Source: Halovulum dunhuangense (lineage in GTDB: Bacteria > Pseudomonadota > Alphaproteobacteria > Rhodobacterales > Rhodobacteraceae). Taken from it: a stretch of DNA of 64,000 nt. The stretch's first letter is position 1. Each line of letters starts with the position of its first letter. Under the pieces are notes generated by a model. That model worked only from the letters and a program-made list of their open reading frames with translations. It was not told where the DNA came from and did not search any database. The stretch is from the NCBI RefSeq assembly GCF_013093415.1, contig NZ_JABFBC010000001.1, positions 1,736,001 through 1,800,000 of the forward strand. The letters are read 5' to 3'. Shown one piece after another: positions 1 through 8,241 of the stretch. Both the position numbers and the translations under genes were made by a program.

Positions 1-1937
1 TTCGCCTCGGGCAGGATACCCGCGCGCACCTCGTCGATGCCGAGTTTGCCCGCGACCGCTTGCGCCGTGCGTTCGTTGTCGCCCGTCGCCATGATGACGC
101 GAAGGCCCTGGGAGTGGAGTTCCCGGATCGCCTGCGCGGTGCTGTCCTTGATCGGATCGGCAACGGCCACGATCCCCGCCAGCGCGCCATCGATGGCGAC
201 GAACATCGCCGTCTTGCCCTCGGCGCGCAGGGCGTCGGCCTTGGCGTCGGCCGCGTCCGTGTCGAGCCCCATGTCGCGCATCATCGCGGCATTGCCGAGC
301 GCCACCGCACGGCCGCCGACCTTGCCACGCACGCCCTTGCCGGTGACGGCGTCGAAATCCGCAGCCTCCTGACGCGGGGCGCCCTCGGCCTCGGCCCCCT
401 CGACGATCGCCTCTGCCAGCGGGTGCTCGGACCCGCGCTCCAGGGCCGCGGCCAGCGACAGCAGGTCGGTCCGGGTGATATCCCCGAACGCAACGGTGTC
501 CGTCAGCTTCGGCTTGCCCATGGTCAGGGTGCCGGTCTTGTCCACGATCAGCGTGTCGACGGCGGCCATGCGTTCCAGCGCCTCGGCGTCCTTGATCAGC
601 ACGCCCGCCTGCGCACCGCGCCCCGCCGCGGTGGTGATGGAGATCGGCGTCGCCAGCCCCAACGCGCAGGGGCAGGCGATGATCAGCACCGACACGGCCG
701 AGGCGATGGCGAAGACCAGCGCGGGCTCGGGGCCAAGGATCAGCCAGACCACGAAGGCGACGATCGCGATGACGACCACTGTCGGCACGAATACCGCCGA
801 GACCCGGTCGGCCAGTCCCTGGATCGGCGCGCGCGAACGGCGCGCGTTCGACACCATGGCCACGATCTGCGCCAGCACGGTATCGGATCCGACCTTGCCG
901 GCCTCGATCACCAGGCTGCCGTTCTTGTTGATCGTGGCCCCGGTCACCGCGTCGCCCGGACCCTTTTCCACCGGCATGGACTCACCGGTCAGCATGCTTT
1001 CATCCAGCGAGGACCGCCCCTCGATCACCGTTCCGTCGACCGGGACCGCATCGCCCGGGCGCACGCGCAGCCGGTCGCCTTCCATGATGTTTTCCAGCGG
1101 CGCGTCGTATTCGATGCCGTCGGGCAGGATGCGCCGCGCGGTCTTGGGTGCAAGATCCAGCAGCGCGCGGATCGCGTCCCCGGTGCGTTCGCGCGCGCGC
1201 AGTTCCAGAACCTGGCCCACGAAGACCAGCGCCACGATCACCACCGCCGCCTCGAAATAGGTGCCGACGCCGTGGCCCATCCGGTATTGTTCCGGGAACA
1301 CGCCCGGCAGGAAGGTGGCCACGATGGAATAAAGATAGGCCGCCGCCACCCCGATGCTGATCAGCGTCCACATGTTGGGGCTGCGGTTCACGATCGAATC
1401 CCGGCCGCGCCGGAAGAAGGGAAGCGCGGCCCACAGGATGATGGGCGTCGCCAGCAGGAACTCCAGATAGCTGGCCGCCTGGTGCCCGATCCAGTCGCGC
1501 ACCGGCAGGGCGACCAGTTCGCCCATCGTCAGGACGATGAGCGGCACGGCTGCCGCGGCGGAAATCCACATCCGCCGGGTGAAGTCGGTCAGCTCCTCGC
1601 TGGGCTCGTCCGAGGGGACCATCGGCTCCAGCGCCATGCCGCAGATCGGGCAGGATCCCGGCGCGTCGCGCACGATCTCGGGATGCATCGGGCAGGTGTA
1701 CTGGACATCGGCCGGGGTCGCCTTCTTCTGCCCGGCAGCGCGGCCCGAAGCGTAGAACCATGGGTCCGCCTTGAACTTGGTCTGGCACTTCTCCGAGCAG
1801 AAATGGAACGTCTCGTCCTTGAACTCGGCGCGACGTCCGTCCGGCTTGATCGCGACCGCCATCCCGCAGACAGGGTCCTTCGCGGTGTTCGCTCCTGCCG
1901 GGATGTCGGGTGCCGCGTGATGATGATCATGATCCAT
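1..1937 (-). CDS. copA: Copper-translocating P1B-type ATPase, 3' end outside window
   Basis: This inner-membrane pump exports cytoplasmic copper using ATP. About 645 residues are visible. In order, they show a His-rich N-terminus (MDHDHHH), a YHS-type Cys motif DPVCGM (residues 21-26) with a second pair FCSEKC (46-51), a YTCPMHP...CPICGMAL heavy-metal-binding domain (80-103), the actuator TGES (about 317-320), the transmembrane metal site CPC (about 422-424) and the phosphorylation motif DKTGT (about 465). The classical GMxCxxC HMA domain is absent, so the YHS and CPMHP modules probably do the N-terminal metal binding. The hinge motif GDGxND would lie beyond base 1. The ATG lies 30 bp downstream of a CueR-type promoter. 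It is the last gene read in a copper cluster on this strand. Confidence 0.95.
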   Translation of the reverse strand, partial: MDHDHHHAAPDIPAGANTAKDPVCGMAVAIKPDGRRAEFKDETFHFCSEKCQTKFKADPWFYASGRAAGQKKATPADVQYTCPMHPEIVRDAPGSCPICGMALEPMVPSDEPSEELTDFTRRMWISAAAAVPLIVLTMGELVALPVRDWIGHQAASYLEFLLATPIILWAALPFFRRGRDSIVNRSPNMWTLISIGVAAAYLYSIVATFLPGVFPEQYRMGHGVGTYFEAAVVIVALVFVGQVLELRARERTGDAIRALLDLAPKTARRILPDGIEYDAPLENIMEGDRLRVRPGDAVPVDGTVIEGRSSLDESMLTGESMPVEKGPGDAVTGATINKNGSLVIEAGKVGSDTVLAQIVAMVSNARRSRAPIQGLADRVSAVFVPTVVVIAIVAFVVWLILGPEPALVFAIASAVSVLIIACPCALGLATPISITTAAGRGAQAGVLIKDAEALERMAAVDTLIVDKTGTLTMGKPKLTDTVAFGDITRTDLLSLAAALERGSEHPLAEAIVEGAEAEGAPRQEAADFDAVTGKGVRGKVGGRAVALGNAAMMRDMGLDTDAADAKADALRAEGKTAMFVAIDGALAGIVAVADPIKDSTAQAIRELHSQGLRVIMATGDNERTAQAVAGKLGIDEVRAGILPEA

Positions 1938-1966
1938 GGTCGGCCTGCCTTTCGGTTTCGGGGTTC

Positions 1967-1997
1967 AGCTTGCGGCCTCCAGCCGCTGGAAGCTCAA
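1967..1997 (-). promoter_or_regulatory. CueR-type promoter/operator of copA
   Basis: On the minus strand a -35 TTGAGC (1992-1997) and a -10 CAAGCT (1967-1972) are separated by exactly 19 bp, the stretched spacer typical of MerR-family promoters. The spacer holds the dyad TCCAG-N3-CTGGA. It lies between the permease stop and the copA ATG. A matching site is found upstream of copZ. No cueR gene is in the window. Confidence 0.75.
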
Positions 1998-2003
1998 GCC
2001 TTT

Positions 2004-3314
2004 TCATTGGTGGTCGTGAGCGCCTTCGGGGGCAGGATTGCGCGCGAGGAACACCCCCACGAACAGGAACACCAGCGCCATGCCAATGATGGCGACCACG
2101 ACGATGAGCGGGTCGGACTGCCATTTCATCGCGGCGAAGGCGGCCAGCACCACGGCATCGAGTGCGATGGCGGTCAGCAACACCCATCCTTGTGCGCCGA
2201 TCTCCTTGCGCAGATGCCGGAACACGCCGAAGTGGATGATCATGTCCATCACCAGGTAGAAGAAGGCCCCCAGCAAGGCGATCCGGCCAAGATCGAAGAA
2301 GACCGTCAGGAACCCGGCGATCACGACCGTGTAGACGAGCGTGTGGTCCTTGATCGTGCCGGACATCCCGAAATGGCTGTGCGGGATCATCTTCATGTCG
2401 GTCAGCATCGCCAGCATGCGCGAGACCGCGAAAACGCTGGCGACAAGCCCCGACGCCGTGGCCAGCAGCGCCAGCGCCACGGTCAGGTAGAACCCCGTCT
2501 GCCCGAGGGCGGGCTGGGCGGCCTCTGCCAGCGCGTAGTCCTTGGCCGCTATGATGCGGTCGAGCGGCAGGCTGGAGCCGACCGCGAAGGCCACCAGCAT
2601 GTAGACGACGACGCAGGTGGCGATGGACAGCACAATGGCTCTGCCGACGTTGCGGTGCGGATCGGTAATCTCGGCCCCGCTGTTGGTGATGGTCGTGAAG
2701 CCCTTGAAGGCGAGGATGGACAGCGCGACGGACGCCAGGAACCCGCTGGCCCCCATGTCCCCGCCCGTCGCCTCGAACGAGATGCCGCTCGCCCAGAGGC
2801 CGGCAGCCCCGAACAGCGCGATGCCGCCCACCTTGAGCAGCGCCATGACGATGGACAACAGCCCGACAGAGCGGGCCCCCGAGGCGTTCACGAGATAGGC
2901 GAAGACGATCAGTCCGACGCCGAGGACCGGCACGAGGGCGCTGTCCGGATCGCCGCCGAATGCCCGCAGCGTGTAGGTGCCGAAGGTGCGGGCGACCAGA
3001 CTTTCGTTGATGACCATCGACAATGCCATCAGAAGGGCGGCGCCCGCAGCCACCGTCGTCGGCCCGTAGGCTTTCTTCAGGATCATCCCGATCCCGCCCG
3101 CCGAGGGAAAGGCGTTCGACATCTTGATGTAGGTGTAGGCGCTGAAGGCGGTCACGATGGCGCCCATGACGAACGAGAGCGGGAAGAGCGGCCCGGCAAG
3201 TTCGGCGATCTGCCCGGTCAAGGCGAAGATGCCCGCGCCGATCATCACGCCGGTGCCCATGGCTACCGCGCGGGGCAGGGTGATGCTGTTCTTCTCGTAA
3301 CCGCTTTTCGTCAT
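2004..3314 (-). CDS. APC-superfamily amino acid/polyamine permease
   Basis: This is a 436-residue polytopic membrane protein with roughly 12 hydrophobic segments. The N-terminal signature GTGVMIGAGIFAL (residues 21-33) is the unwound TM1 loop of APC transporters that binds the substrate backbone. The substrate cannot be read from sequence. The C-terminus ends AHDHQ, which is mildly metal-binding in look. Its ATG overlaps the upstream VTT gene stop by 4 bp, so the two are translationally coupled. It sits immediately upstream of the CueR promoter of copA. The context suggests a copper-stress role, possibly uptake of a chelating amino acid, but that is inference. Confidence 0.85.
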   Translation of the reverse strand: MTKSGYEKNSITLPRAVAMGTGVMIGAGIFALTGQIAELAGPLFPLSFVMGAIVTAFSAYTYIKMSNAFPSAGGIGMILKKAYGPTTVAAGAALLMALSMVINESLVARTFGTYTLRAFGGDPDSALVPVLGVGLIVFAYLVNASGARSVGLLSIVMALLKVGGIALFGAAGLWASGISFEATGGDMGASGFLASVALSILAFKGFTTITNSGAEITDPHRNVGRAIVLSIATCVVVYMLVAFAVGSSLPLDRIIAAKDYALAEAAQPALGQTGFYLTVALALLATASGLVASVFAVSRMLAMLTDMKMIPHSHFGMSGTIKDHTLVYTVVIAGFLTVFFDLGRIALLGAFFYLVMDMIIHFGVFRHLRKEIGAQGWVLLTAIALDAVVLAAFAAMKWQSDPLIVVVAIIGMALVFLFVGVFLARNPAPEGAHDHQ

Positions 3315-3985
3315 GGATTTTCCTTTTCAGACTTTTTCCGGACGGCCACCCAGAGCAGCGGCGCCCCGGTCACGAGCCCCAGGCCCAGCACCGCCCATGT
3401 CGCGCGGCCCGGATCGCCGCTTGCCGCCTCGCCCCCGACATGGGCAAGCAGGAAGCTTGCCGGGATGATGCCGGCCAGGGTGGCCAAGGCGAAGCGCCAG
3501 GCGTGCAGGCGGCTGAGCCCCGCGGCGTAGCTGATCATGTCGAAGGACACGAAGGGCATCAGGCGGCTGGCAAAGACCGTGGCCGTCAGCGCGGATTGAG
3601 AGCCGAGCAGCCCGGCATCGACCGAGGTGCCGAACACCCGCCGCAGGGCGTCATGCCCCAGAACCCGGGCCAGGCCGAAGGCGATCAGCGCCCCGAGTTC
3701 CGCGCCGATCACGACCTGCACCGTGCCCCAGACATGCCCGTAGGCCGCCCCTGCCGCCAGCGCGATCGGTGCGCTCGGGATCGGGCTGGCCACGACGGCG
3801 ACGGTCATCAGCGTGACGATCAGCACCGGCCCCCACAGACCCGCCCGCGCCACCAGCATTTCCAGCCGCTCGCCGTCCATCAGGCCGCGTGCCTCGGCGA
3901 ACACCGAGGGCGCGAACTGCCAGATGCCGAGCAGCCCGATCCCGAGGATCGCAAGGCCCGTCAGAAGGACGGTGCGCAGGCGCAT
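3311..3985 (-). CDS. TVP38/TMEM64 (VTT-domain) membrane protein
   Basis: This 224-residue integral membrane protein belongs to the DedA/VTT superfamily. A membrane anchor occupies residues 5-28. The VTT core shows SPIPSAPIALAAGAAYG (67-83) and the conserved R-x-x-P and Y-x-x-G block within RLMPFVSFDMISYAAG (141-156). Family members are linked to lipid scrambling and membrane homeostasis, and the exact role here is unknown. The gene overlaps the downstream permease by 4 bp and is preceded by a tiny ORF and a small membrane protein. It is therefore part of one minus-strand copper transcription unit. Confidence 0.85.
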   Translation of the reverse strand: MRLRTVLLTGLAILGIGLLGIWQFAPSVFAEARGLMDGERLEMLVARAGLWGPVLIVTLMTVAVVASPIPSAPIALAAGAAYGHVWGTVQVVIGAELGALIAFGLARVLGHDALRRVFGTSVDAGLLGSQSALTATVFASRLMPFVSFDMISYAAGLSRLHAWRFALATLAGIIPASFLLAHVGGEAASGDPGRATWAVLGLGLVTGAPLLWVAVRKKSEKENP

Positions 3986-3986
3986 C

Positions 3987-4049
3987 TCAGATCGCCTCGA
4001 CGTCGTCGATCCCTGCGCCGGCGATCTTTCGGTTGATCGTGCAGGTCAT
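3987..4049 (-). CDS. Possible 20-residue peptide in the copper operon
   Basis: This short ORF starts at an ATG with a good Shine-Dalgarno (GAAAGGAC, about 8 bp upstream). Its stop lies 1 bp before the ATG of the VTT gene. The product begins MTCTINRKIAG and ends DDVEAI. It has no recognised domain. It could be a genuine small protein, a translational-coupling leader for the VTT gene, or the remnant of a longer gene. Confidence 0.3.
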   Translation of the reverse strand: MTCTINRKIAGAGIDDVEAI

Positions 4050-4065
4050 TGCGAAGTCCTTTCCC

Positions 4066-4194
4066 CTATTTCCGAAGATACTTGATCAGCGCGGCTATGG
4101 CCAAAACCACCAGCACAAGGATCAGCAGGCCGAACAGCCAGCCAAACCCCATGCCAAACCCCATTCCGGTGCCCATCTCGTTCCAGTTCATCAT
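4066..4194 (-). CDS. Small single-span membrane protein, Gly/Met-rich N-terminus
   Basis: This is a 42-residue protein. A Met/Gly/Phe-rich stretch (GMGFGMGFG, residues 10-18) leads into one strongly hydrophobic helix (about 19-36) and a basic tail KYLRK. Small proteins of this layout are common beside bacterial copper genes. I do not recognise a defined function. The first of two adjacent Met codons is used here. It lies between the multicopper oxidase and the VTT gene on the same strand. It could anchor or present Met-coordinated copper, but that is only a guess. Confidence 0.6.
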   Translation of the reverse strand: MMNWNEMGTGMGFGMGFGWLFGLLILVLVVLAIAALIKYLRK

Positions 4195-4287
4195 TTCATC
4201 CTCGTGTTTTCAGGCTTGCGGGGTGCCCACCGGCCAGGCTCCTGCGGGACGGCCGGGAAGCCCAACGCCGCAGCGGTCGGGACATCG

Positions 4288-4312
4288 GGGCGCTCGAAGC
4301 GAACGCCCCGCC
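4288..4312 (-). terminator. Possible hairpin after multicopper oxidase
   Basis: GGGGCG and CGCCCC arms flank an 11-nt centre just past the oxidase stop. There is no T-tract on the minus strand, so it may be only a pause or RNA-stability element rather than a terminator. Confidence 0.3.
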
Positions 4313-4317
4313 TGCGG

Positions 4318-5826
4318 TCAGGCCGAAGCCGCGATGGCGAACTCGGTCATCATCCCGCTCGACAGGTGCGGCATGTGATGGCAGTGCAGCATCCAGCGCG
4401 CGGCCTCGCCCGCATCCAGCGCGACATCGACCATCGACATCGGCGGCACATGGACCGTGTCGCGCAGCGCACCGGCCACGCGCCGCCCGTTCAGGCCCAC
4501 GACCTGGAACGCATGGCCATGCAGATGCATCGGGTGGGCCATCATCGACATGTTGTGGAACGACAGCACGACGCGTTCGCCGCTGCGCGCGGTGATGGGC
4601 TGGTGCCGGCCCCAGACCGCCCCGTTGATCGTCCAGACATACGGCTGCATCGAGCCGCCCAGCATCAGCATCCGGCTGCGATCCACCGGCCGGTCCGGCA
4701 GGGCGTTCAGCGCGATCAGGCGGGCTTCCTGCGCAAGGTCCGCATCGAAGGCAGGGGCTTCGGCCTCTGCCACGGCGTCAAGGCGCCGGACCTCGGCGCC
4801 CTGTGTGGCAAGGATCAGGCCGGTGCGATCCCTCGCGCCTTCGCGCAGCGCCAGGATCGGCCAGGCGCCGCCGGCGGTCGGCAGGTCGATCTCCATGTCC
4901 AGACGCTGGCCCATCGCCAGCCCGAACCGGTTGCCGGCAAGCGGCTGCACGCCCTGGCCGTCCACCGCGACCAGACGCGCCTCGGCCGCCCCGGTATCGA
5001 TCCAGAACACCGTCGCCGCTGCGGCGTTGATGACCCGAAGACGAATGCGCCCGCCACGCTCGACCCGCACCACCTCGGGATCCGACAGCGTCCGGTCGTT
5101 GGCAAGATACGCGTCCCAGTCATGGTCGTTCAGGTCCATGGCCATGCCCATCATCCCGCCCATGCCCGGCATCCCGCCCATGGCACCGTGCGCCATGCCC
5201 TGCATCGCCCCCATGCCGCCCATGGGCATGCGCTGCGCGGCCGGCCCGGCGGGGCCTGCGCCATGGCCGGCGCCGTGTCCGCCGCCATGGCCACCGCCGA
5301 TTTCGGCCAGTACCTCCTCGGGGGACCTGAAGGAGAAGTCGTGCAGGAACATCACGACCTCCTGCCGGTCCGCGGCCAGATCCTCCTCGGAGCGCACGAT
5401 CAGCGGCGCGGCGAGCAGCTGCATCTCCTGGGTCGGCACATGGCTGTGCATCCAGTGCGTCCCCGGCCGCGCCTCGAAGTCGTAGGACCGGGTCTCGCCC
5501 GGCGAAAGCAGCGGCATCGGCATGTCCGGCACGCCGTCCTGCGCATTGGGGGGGATCTGTCCGTGCCAGTGGATGATCGTACCCGTGTCGAGGTCGTTGG
5601 TCAGATCGACCCGGAACCGTTGGCCGGGGTCGAGCACCAGTCCCTGACCGCCCGGACCGGCAAGCCCGAAGACGGTGGCCGCGCGACCGTCGATGTCGAG
5701 CGTGCGCGTTGCAGCCGAGAGGCTGATCGGCGCCACCTCCTGCGCGAGGGCAGGCCGGGGCATCTGTGCCGCGCCGATGGCGGCAGCACCTGCGGCAAGA
5801 AAGCCGCGTCTTGAAATCGTGTTCAT
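4318..5826 (-). CDS. Tat-exported multicopper oxidase (CueO/CopA-like)
   Basis: This 502-residue periplasmic laccase-like enzyme probably oxidises Cu(I) or protects against it. The N-terminus carries a twin-arginine signal (SRRGFL, residues 5-10, then a hydrophobic Ala-rich stretch and an ALA-type cleavage site near 28). Copper ligand motifs are HWHG (86-89), HSH (127-129), HPMHLHGH near the C-terminal third, and HCHHMPHLSSGMM (481-493), which holds the T1 Cys and the T1-adjacent Met. A Gly/His/Met-rich insertion (about 178-230) resembles the methionine-rich Cu(I) segment of CueO. The start has GAGGAG about 8 bp upstream. It is followed by small membrane and VTT genes and preceded by a secreted Cys/His protein. 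Confidence 0.93.
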   Translation of the reverse strand: MNTISRRGFLAAGAAAIGAAQMPRPALAQEVAPISLSAATRTLDIDGRAATVFGLAGPGGQGLVLDPGQRFRVDLTNDLDTGTIIHWHGQIPPNAQDGVPDMPMPLLSPGETRSYDFEARPGTHWMHSHVPTQEMQLLAAPLIVRSEEDLAADRQEVVMFLHDFSFRSPEEVLAEIGGGHGGGHGAGHGAGPAGPAAQRMPMGGMGAMQGMAHGAMGGMPGMGGMMGMAMDLNDHDWDAYLANDRTLSDPEVVRVERGGRIRLRVINAAAATVFWIDTGAAEARLVAVDGQGVQPLAGNRFGLAMGQRLDMEIDLPTAGGAWPILALREGARDRTGLILATQGAEVRRLDAVAEAEAPAFDADLAQEARLIALNALPDRPVDRSRMLMLGGSMQPYVWTINGAVWGRHQPITARSGERVVLSFHNMSMMAHPMHLHGHAFQVVGLNGRRVAGALRDTVHVPPMSMVDVALDAGEAARWMLHCHHMPHLSSGMMTEFAIAASA

Positions 5827-5898
5827 GGTCGTCTCCTCGGGACTTCCGTCCCGTTCATCAGAACAGATGGGACGCCACGGGCACCTGCCCGGGCGCGC

Positions 5899-6258
5899 TC
5901 AGAGGAGACAGGGCTTCGGGGGCCGCTCGTTCAGTCCTGGCGCACGGCCGACGTGGCGTGCCCTGGCAGGAAAGTCATGGTCGGCGGACCCGAACGCGTG
6001 TCGGGATTCCACGCCCGGCATCGTCAGGAATGCCGACAGGCCCGCGCAGACGAACTCGCATATTTCGGCCTCTGCCGATCCACAATGCTGTCCGCCGTCA
6101 CAGGGCGGGTGGGCGTCGGCGGATACGTCCATCATGGCGCCCGCGTGAGACGCGTGGTCCGCCTGCATTCCGCCCATCCGCGCGGCATGGGCTGCGCCGA
6201 CCGTCGTGACCACGACGATCGCGAGTATGGCAAGCAGTGCAAGGACGCGGGCGAACAT
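5899..6258 (-). CDS. Small secreted Cys/His/Met-containing protein, copper cluster
   Basis: This 119-residue protein has a clear Sec signal peptide (MFARVLALLAILAIVVV...AHA). The mature part is rich in His, Met and Cys, with CDGGQHC and CEFVC motifs and a C-terminal Cys. The layout suits a periplasmic copper-binding or copper-sensing accessory protein. I do not recognise a named family. An in-frame ATG lies 36 bp upstream (6294). I chose the inner ATG because the signal peptide then starts cleanly and because a perfect palindrome (6273-6289) would otherwise lie inside the coding region. It ends 72 bp before the multicopper oxidase. Confidence 0.65.
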   Translation of the reverse strand: MFARVLALLAILAIVVVTTVGAAHAARMGGMQADHASHAGAMMDVSADAHPPCDGGQHCGSAEAEICEFVCAGLSAFLTMPGVESRHAFGSADHDFPARARHVGRAPGLNERPPKPCLL

Positions 6259-6272
6259 GGCGCGAACATAGG

Positions 6273-6289
6273 CATTGCCCGGGGCAATG
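6273..6289. promoter_or_regulatory. 8-bp perfect inverted repeat upstream of the copper gene set
   Basis: CATTGCCC and GGGCAATG flank a single central base, giving a 17-bp palindrome 15 bp upstream of the chosen start of the secreted protein. It does not fit the CueR pattern seen at copA and copZ. It may be the operator of a different regulator or a chance GC-rich dyad. Confidence 0.35.
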
Positions 6290-6659
6290 TCCATTCCCGC
6301 AAGGGCCGCGCGCCTTGCGCAACATCGCCCCGGCGTGACCGTGTCGGGCTTCCACGGCCATCGGGGGGCGTGTCGAGCGGGTTCCCCTGGAACAAGGCCG
6401 CGCGCGGTCCGGTCGTCGGAGGCTGGATCCGCGCGGCTTTCGCCAGATTGCTAGATACCGGTGCAACAGGCCAATTCCCGGCTGCCCGCGGAAGTGATCT
6501 CGGATGCCCGGCTGACACCATCCCGACAAGGTGCCGTTCTCGCGTGCATCGAGAGCACCGGGCCCGAGCGCGCCTGATCATTGCCATGACGGGCAAGGGC
6601 CACATTGGTGTTCAGTGCCAAGCGGCGCATGTGCTTTCCAGGTGGGCCGCTGTCGTTGA

Positions 6660-6833
6660 TCTCGAGAAAGTACCAATGTTCATCCGCCCGTCGCGCGGCC
6701 CCCAAGGCGCGGCAGGGCGCGACGGATGCCGACCGTGTGCGCAGCGGAAACGAGGCCTCCCCGACATCCAGTGCTGTTGCAGGTCCTTCGGAACCCGCCG
6801 CACGAGGTGGTGAACGCCGTCTTTTGCAAGGGA
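6660..6833 (-). pseudogene. Frameshifted N-terminal relic of a tyrosine recombinase (integrase)
   Basis: On the minus strand one frame reads KDGVHHLVRRVPKDLQQHW (about 6824-6768), the basic opening typical of phage/island integrases. The neighbouring frame then continues EASFPLRTRSASVAP (about 6757-6713) and AARRADEHWYFLEI (about 6702-6661), which matches the next part of the same fold. No catalytic Arg/His/Tyr domain follows. A frameshift and loss of the C-terminal half indicate decay. It lies about 75 bp beyond the 3' end of tRNA-Thr, where integrases usually sit. The identification is by eye. The rest of 6295-6909 shows nothing else I can name. Confidence 0.55.
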
Positions 6834-6909
6834 GTGCGGTGCAGTCCTGTTCCGCGCCAGCCCCATCTCTGAATCAAGCTGGGGCTTTCCAGGTCCATGG
6901 CGGATGGCT

Positions 6910-6985
6910 TGGTGCCGGTCGAGGGACTCGAACCCCCGACCCACTGATTACAAATCAGTTGCTCTACCAGCTGAGCTAGACCGGC
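6910..6985 (-). tRNA. tRNA-Thr (anticodon TGT)
   Basis: The cloverleaf starts GCCGGTCTAGCTC and its anticodon loop is TTTGTAA (anticodon TGT, Thr). The T-loop is GGTTCGAGTCC, the acceptor pairing is GCCGGTC/GACCGGC, and the 3' CCA is encoded (6910-6912). Its 3' end faces the integrase relic. Confidence 0.97.
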
Positions 6986-7087
6986 ATGTGCCCCGACATA
7001 GCCACGGCGGGCCGTGCGGGCAAGGGGGTTTCGCGGGCCCTGGCAGGGCGCCGCAAATCCTGTCGAAAAAAGTCGGAAATTAATCTT

Positions 7088-7100
7088 GACCAAAATTGTC
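7088..7100. promoter_or_regulatory. Possible iron-responsive site upstream of fbpA
   Basis: GAC and GTC half-sites with a 7-bp AT-rich centre lie in the only AT-rich stretch before the ferric-binding gene, about 45 bp upstream of its ribosome-binding site. Rhodobacterales iron genes often carry a dyad here. I cannot match it to a defined consensus from memory. Confidence 0.25.
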
Positions 7101-7146
7101 GGATGCGACAGGTATGGCGCATCGAGACACCAAGGAGGTTTATCCG

Positions 7147-8163
7147 ATGTCGAATCCGAAGATGCTCACCCTGACCGCCCTGGCCGCGCTGATGGCGGCC
7201 CCGGCCTTCGCGCAGGGTGAGGTCAACCTGTATTCCTCGCGCCATTACGACAATGACGAGGCGCTTTACGAGGCCTTCACCGAAGCCACCGGGATCACCG
7301 TCAACCGCATCGAGGGCGAGGCGGACGAGCTGATCGCGCGCATGACCGCCGAGGGGGCCAATTCGCCCGCCGACGTGTTCCTGACCGTGGATGCGGGCCG
7401 CATCTGGCGCGCCGACCAGGCGGGGCTGCTTCAGCCGGTGACCAGCGAGTATCTCGACGCCCGGATCCCGGCGCATCTGCGCCATCCCGACGGCCACTGG
7501 TTCGGCATCTCGCAGCGCGCGCGCATCATCTTCTACGACCGCGAGGATGTGAGCGAGCCGCCGCTGACCTATGCCGACCTGGCCGATCCGCGTTTCGAGG
7601 GGCAGATCTGCATTCGCTCGGGCAGCAACATCTACAACCTGTCGCTGATGGGGTCGATCATCGCCCATGAGGGCGAGGAAGCCGCGCTCGACTGGGCGAA
7701 AGGCGTGGTCGCCAACTTCGCCCGCGCGCCCCAGGGCGGCGATACCGACCAGCTTCTGGGCATCGTCTCGGGCGAGTGCGACATCGCCGTGTCCAACACC
7801 TACTACTTCCTGCGCGGCGTCGCGGGCGGCGTGGACGGGCTGTCCGAGAACATCGACAGCATCGGCTGGGTGTTCCCGAACCAGTCCACCACCGGCGCCC
7901 ATGTGAACGTGGCGGCGGCAGGGGTCGCGGCGAACGCGCCGAACCGGGAGAACGCGATCCGCTTCCTCGAGTTCCTGGCGACGGACGAGGCGCAGGCCTA
8001 TTTCGCCAACCAGAACAACGAATACGCCGCGGTGGCGGGCGTTGGTCTTGCGGAAGTGCCGGCCACGCTGGGCCTGTTCCGTCAGGACGACCTGAACCTT
8101 TCGGCTCTGGGCGAGAACCAGACCCGCGCCCAGGAGATCTACAACGAGGCTGGCTGGAACTGA
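7147..8163 (+). CDS. fbpA: Ferric-iron ABC transporter, periplasmic binding protein
   Basis: This 338-residue Fe(3+)-binding protein is of the FbpA/FutA/AfuA type. A Sec signal (residues 1-22, ...APAFA) precedes the lobe start VNLYSSRHY. A paired tyrosine motif SNTYYF (about 217-222) corresponds to the iron-coordinating Tyr residues of the family. The start is placed at the second in-frame ATG because a strong AAGGAGG lies 9 bp upstream (7131-7137) and the signal peptide begins there. A strong terminator follows directly. The partner permease faces it across the terminator, and no ATPase gene is nearby. Confidence 0.92.
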   Translation: MSNPKMLTLTALAALMAAPAFAQGEVNLYSSRHYDNDEALYEAFTEATGITVNRIEGEADELIARMTAEGANSPADVFLTVDAGRIWRADQAGLLQPVTSEYLDARIPAHLRHPDGHWFGISQRARIIFYDREDVSEPPLTYADLADPRFEGQICIRSGSNIYNLSLMGSIIAHEGEEAALDWAKGVVANFARAPQGGDTDQLLGIVSGECDIAVSNTYYFLRGVAGGVDGLSENIDSIGWVFPNQSTTGAHVNVAAAGVAANAPNRENAIRFLEFLATDEAQAYFANQNNEYAAVAGVGLAEVPATLGLFRQDDLNLSALGENQTRAQEIYNEAGWN

Positions 8164-8189
8164 TCTCTCCCTTCCCGTTTCAGCCTTGA

Positions 8190-8220
8190 GGCGCGCCCGC
8201 CCCCCGGGCGCGCCTTTTTT
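8190..8220 (+). terminator. Rho-independent terminator of fbpA
   Basis: A perfect 9-bp stem GGCGCGCCC/GGGCGCGCC with a 7-nt loop is followed by six T residues. Confidence 0.93.
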
Positions 8221-8241
8221 CGTGCCCGGGCCCGGGCGAAT

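Noticed and set aside
60-3530. A 1,156-codon plus-strand open frame over the copper ATPase and permease
   Set aside because: It is antisense to copA and the APC permease, both with full family motifs. Its product is rich in Arg/His/Gly/Asp with no domains, typical of a GC-rich shadow frame.
5827-5898. CueR site before the multicopper oxidase
   Set aside because: No TTGACC/19-bp/-10 layout or CTTCC...GGAAG dyad is present in this 72-bp gap.
6859-6886. Hairpin AGCCCC...GGGGCT downstream of tRNA-Thr as a terminator
   Set aside because: The stem is only 6-7 bp with a 16-nt loop, and T residues follow only on the plus strand, opposite to tRNA transcription.
6605-6979. Plus-strand ORF ending TRTPDPLITNQLLYQLS
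   Set aside because: Its C-terminus is the translated complement of tRNA-Thr, a well-known false ORF, and the rest is the antisense of the integrase relic.
6976-7902. 308-codon minus-strand frame over the ferric-binding gene
   Set aside because: It is antisense to fbpA, which has a signal peptide, strong ribosome site and iron-binding Tyr motif.
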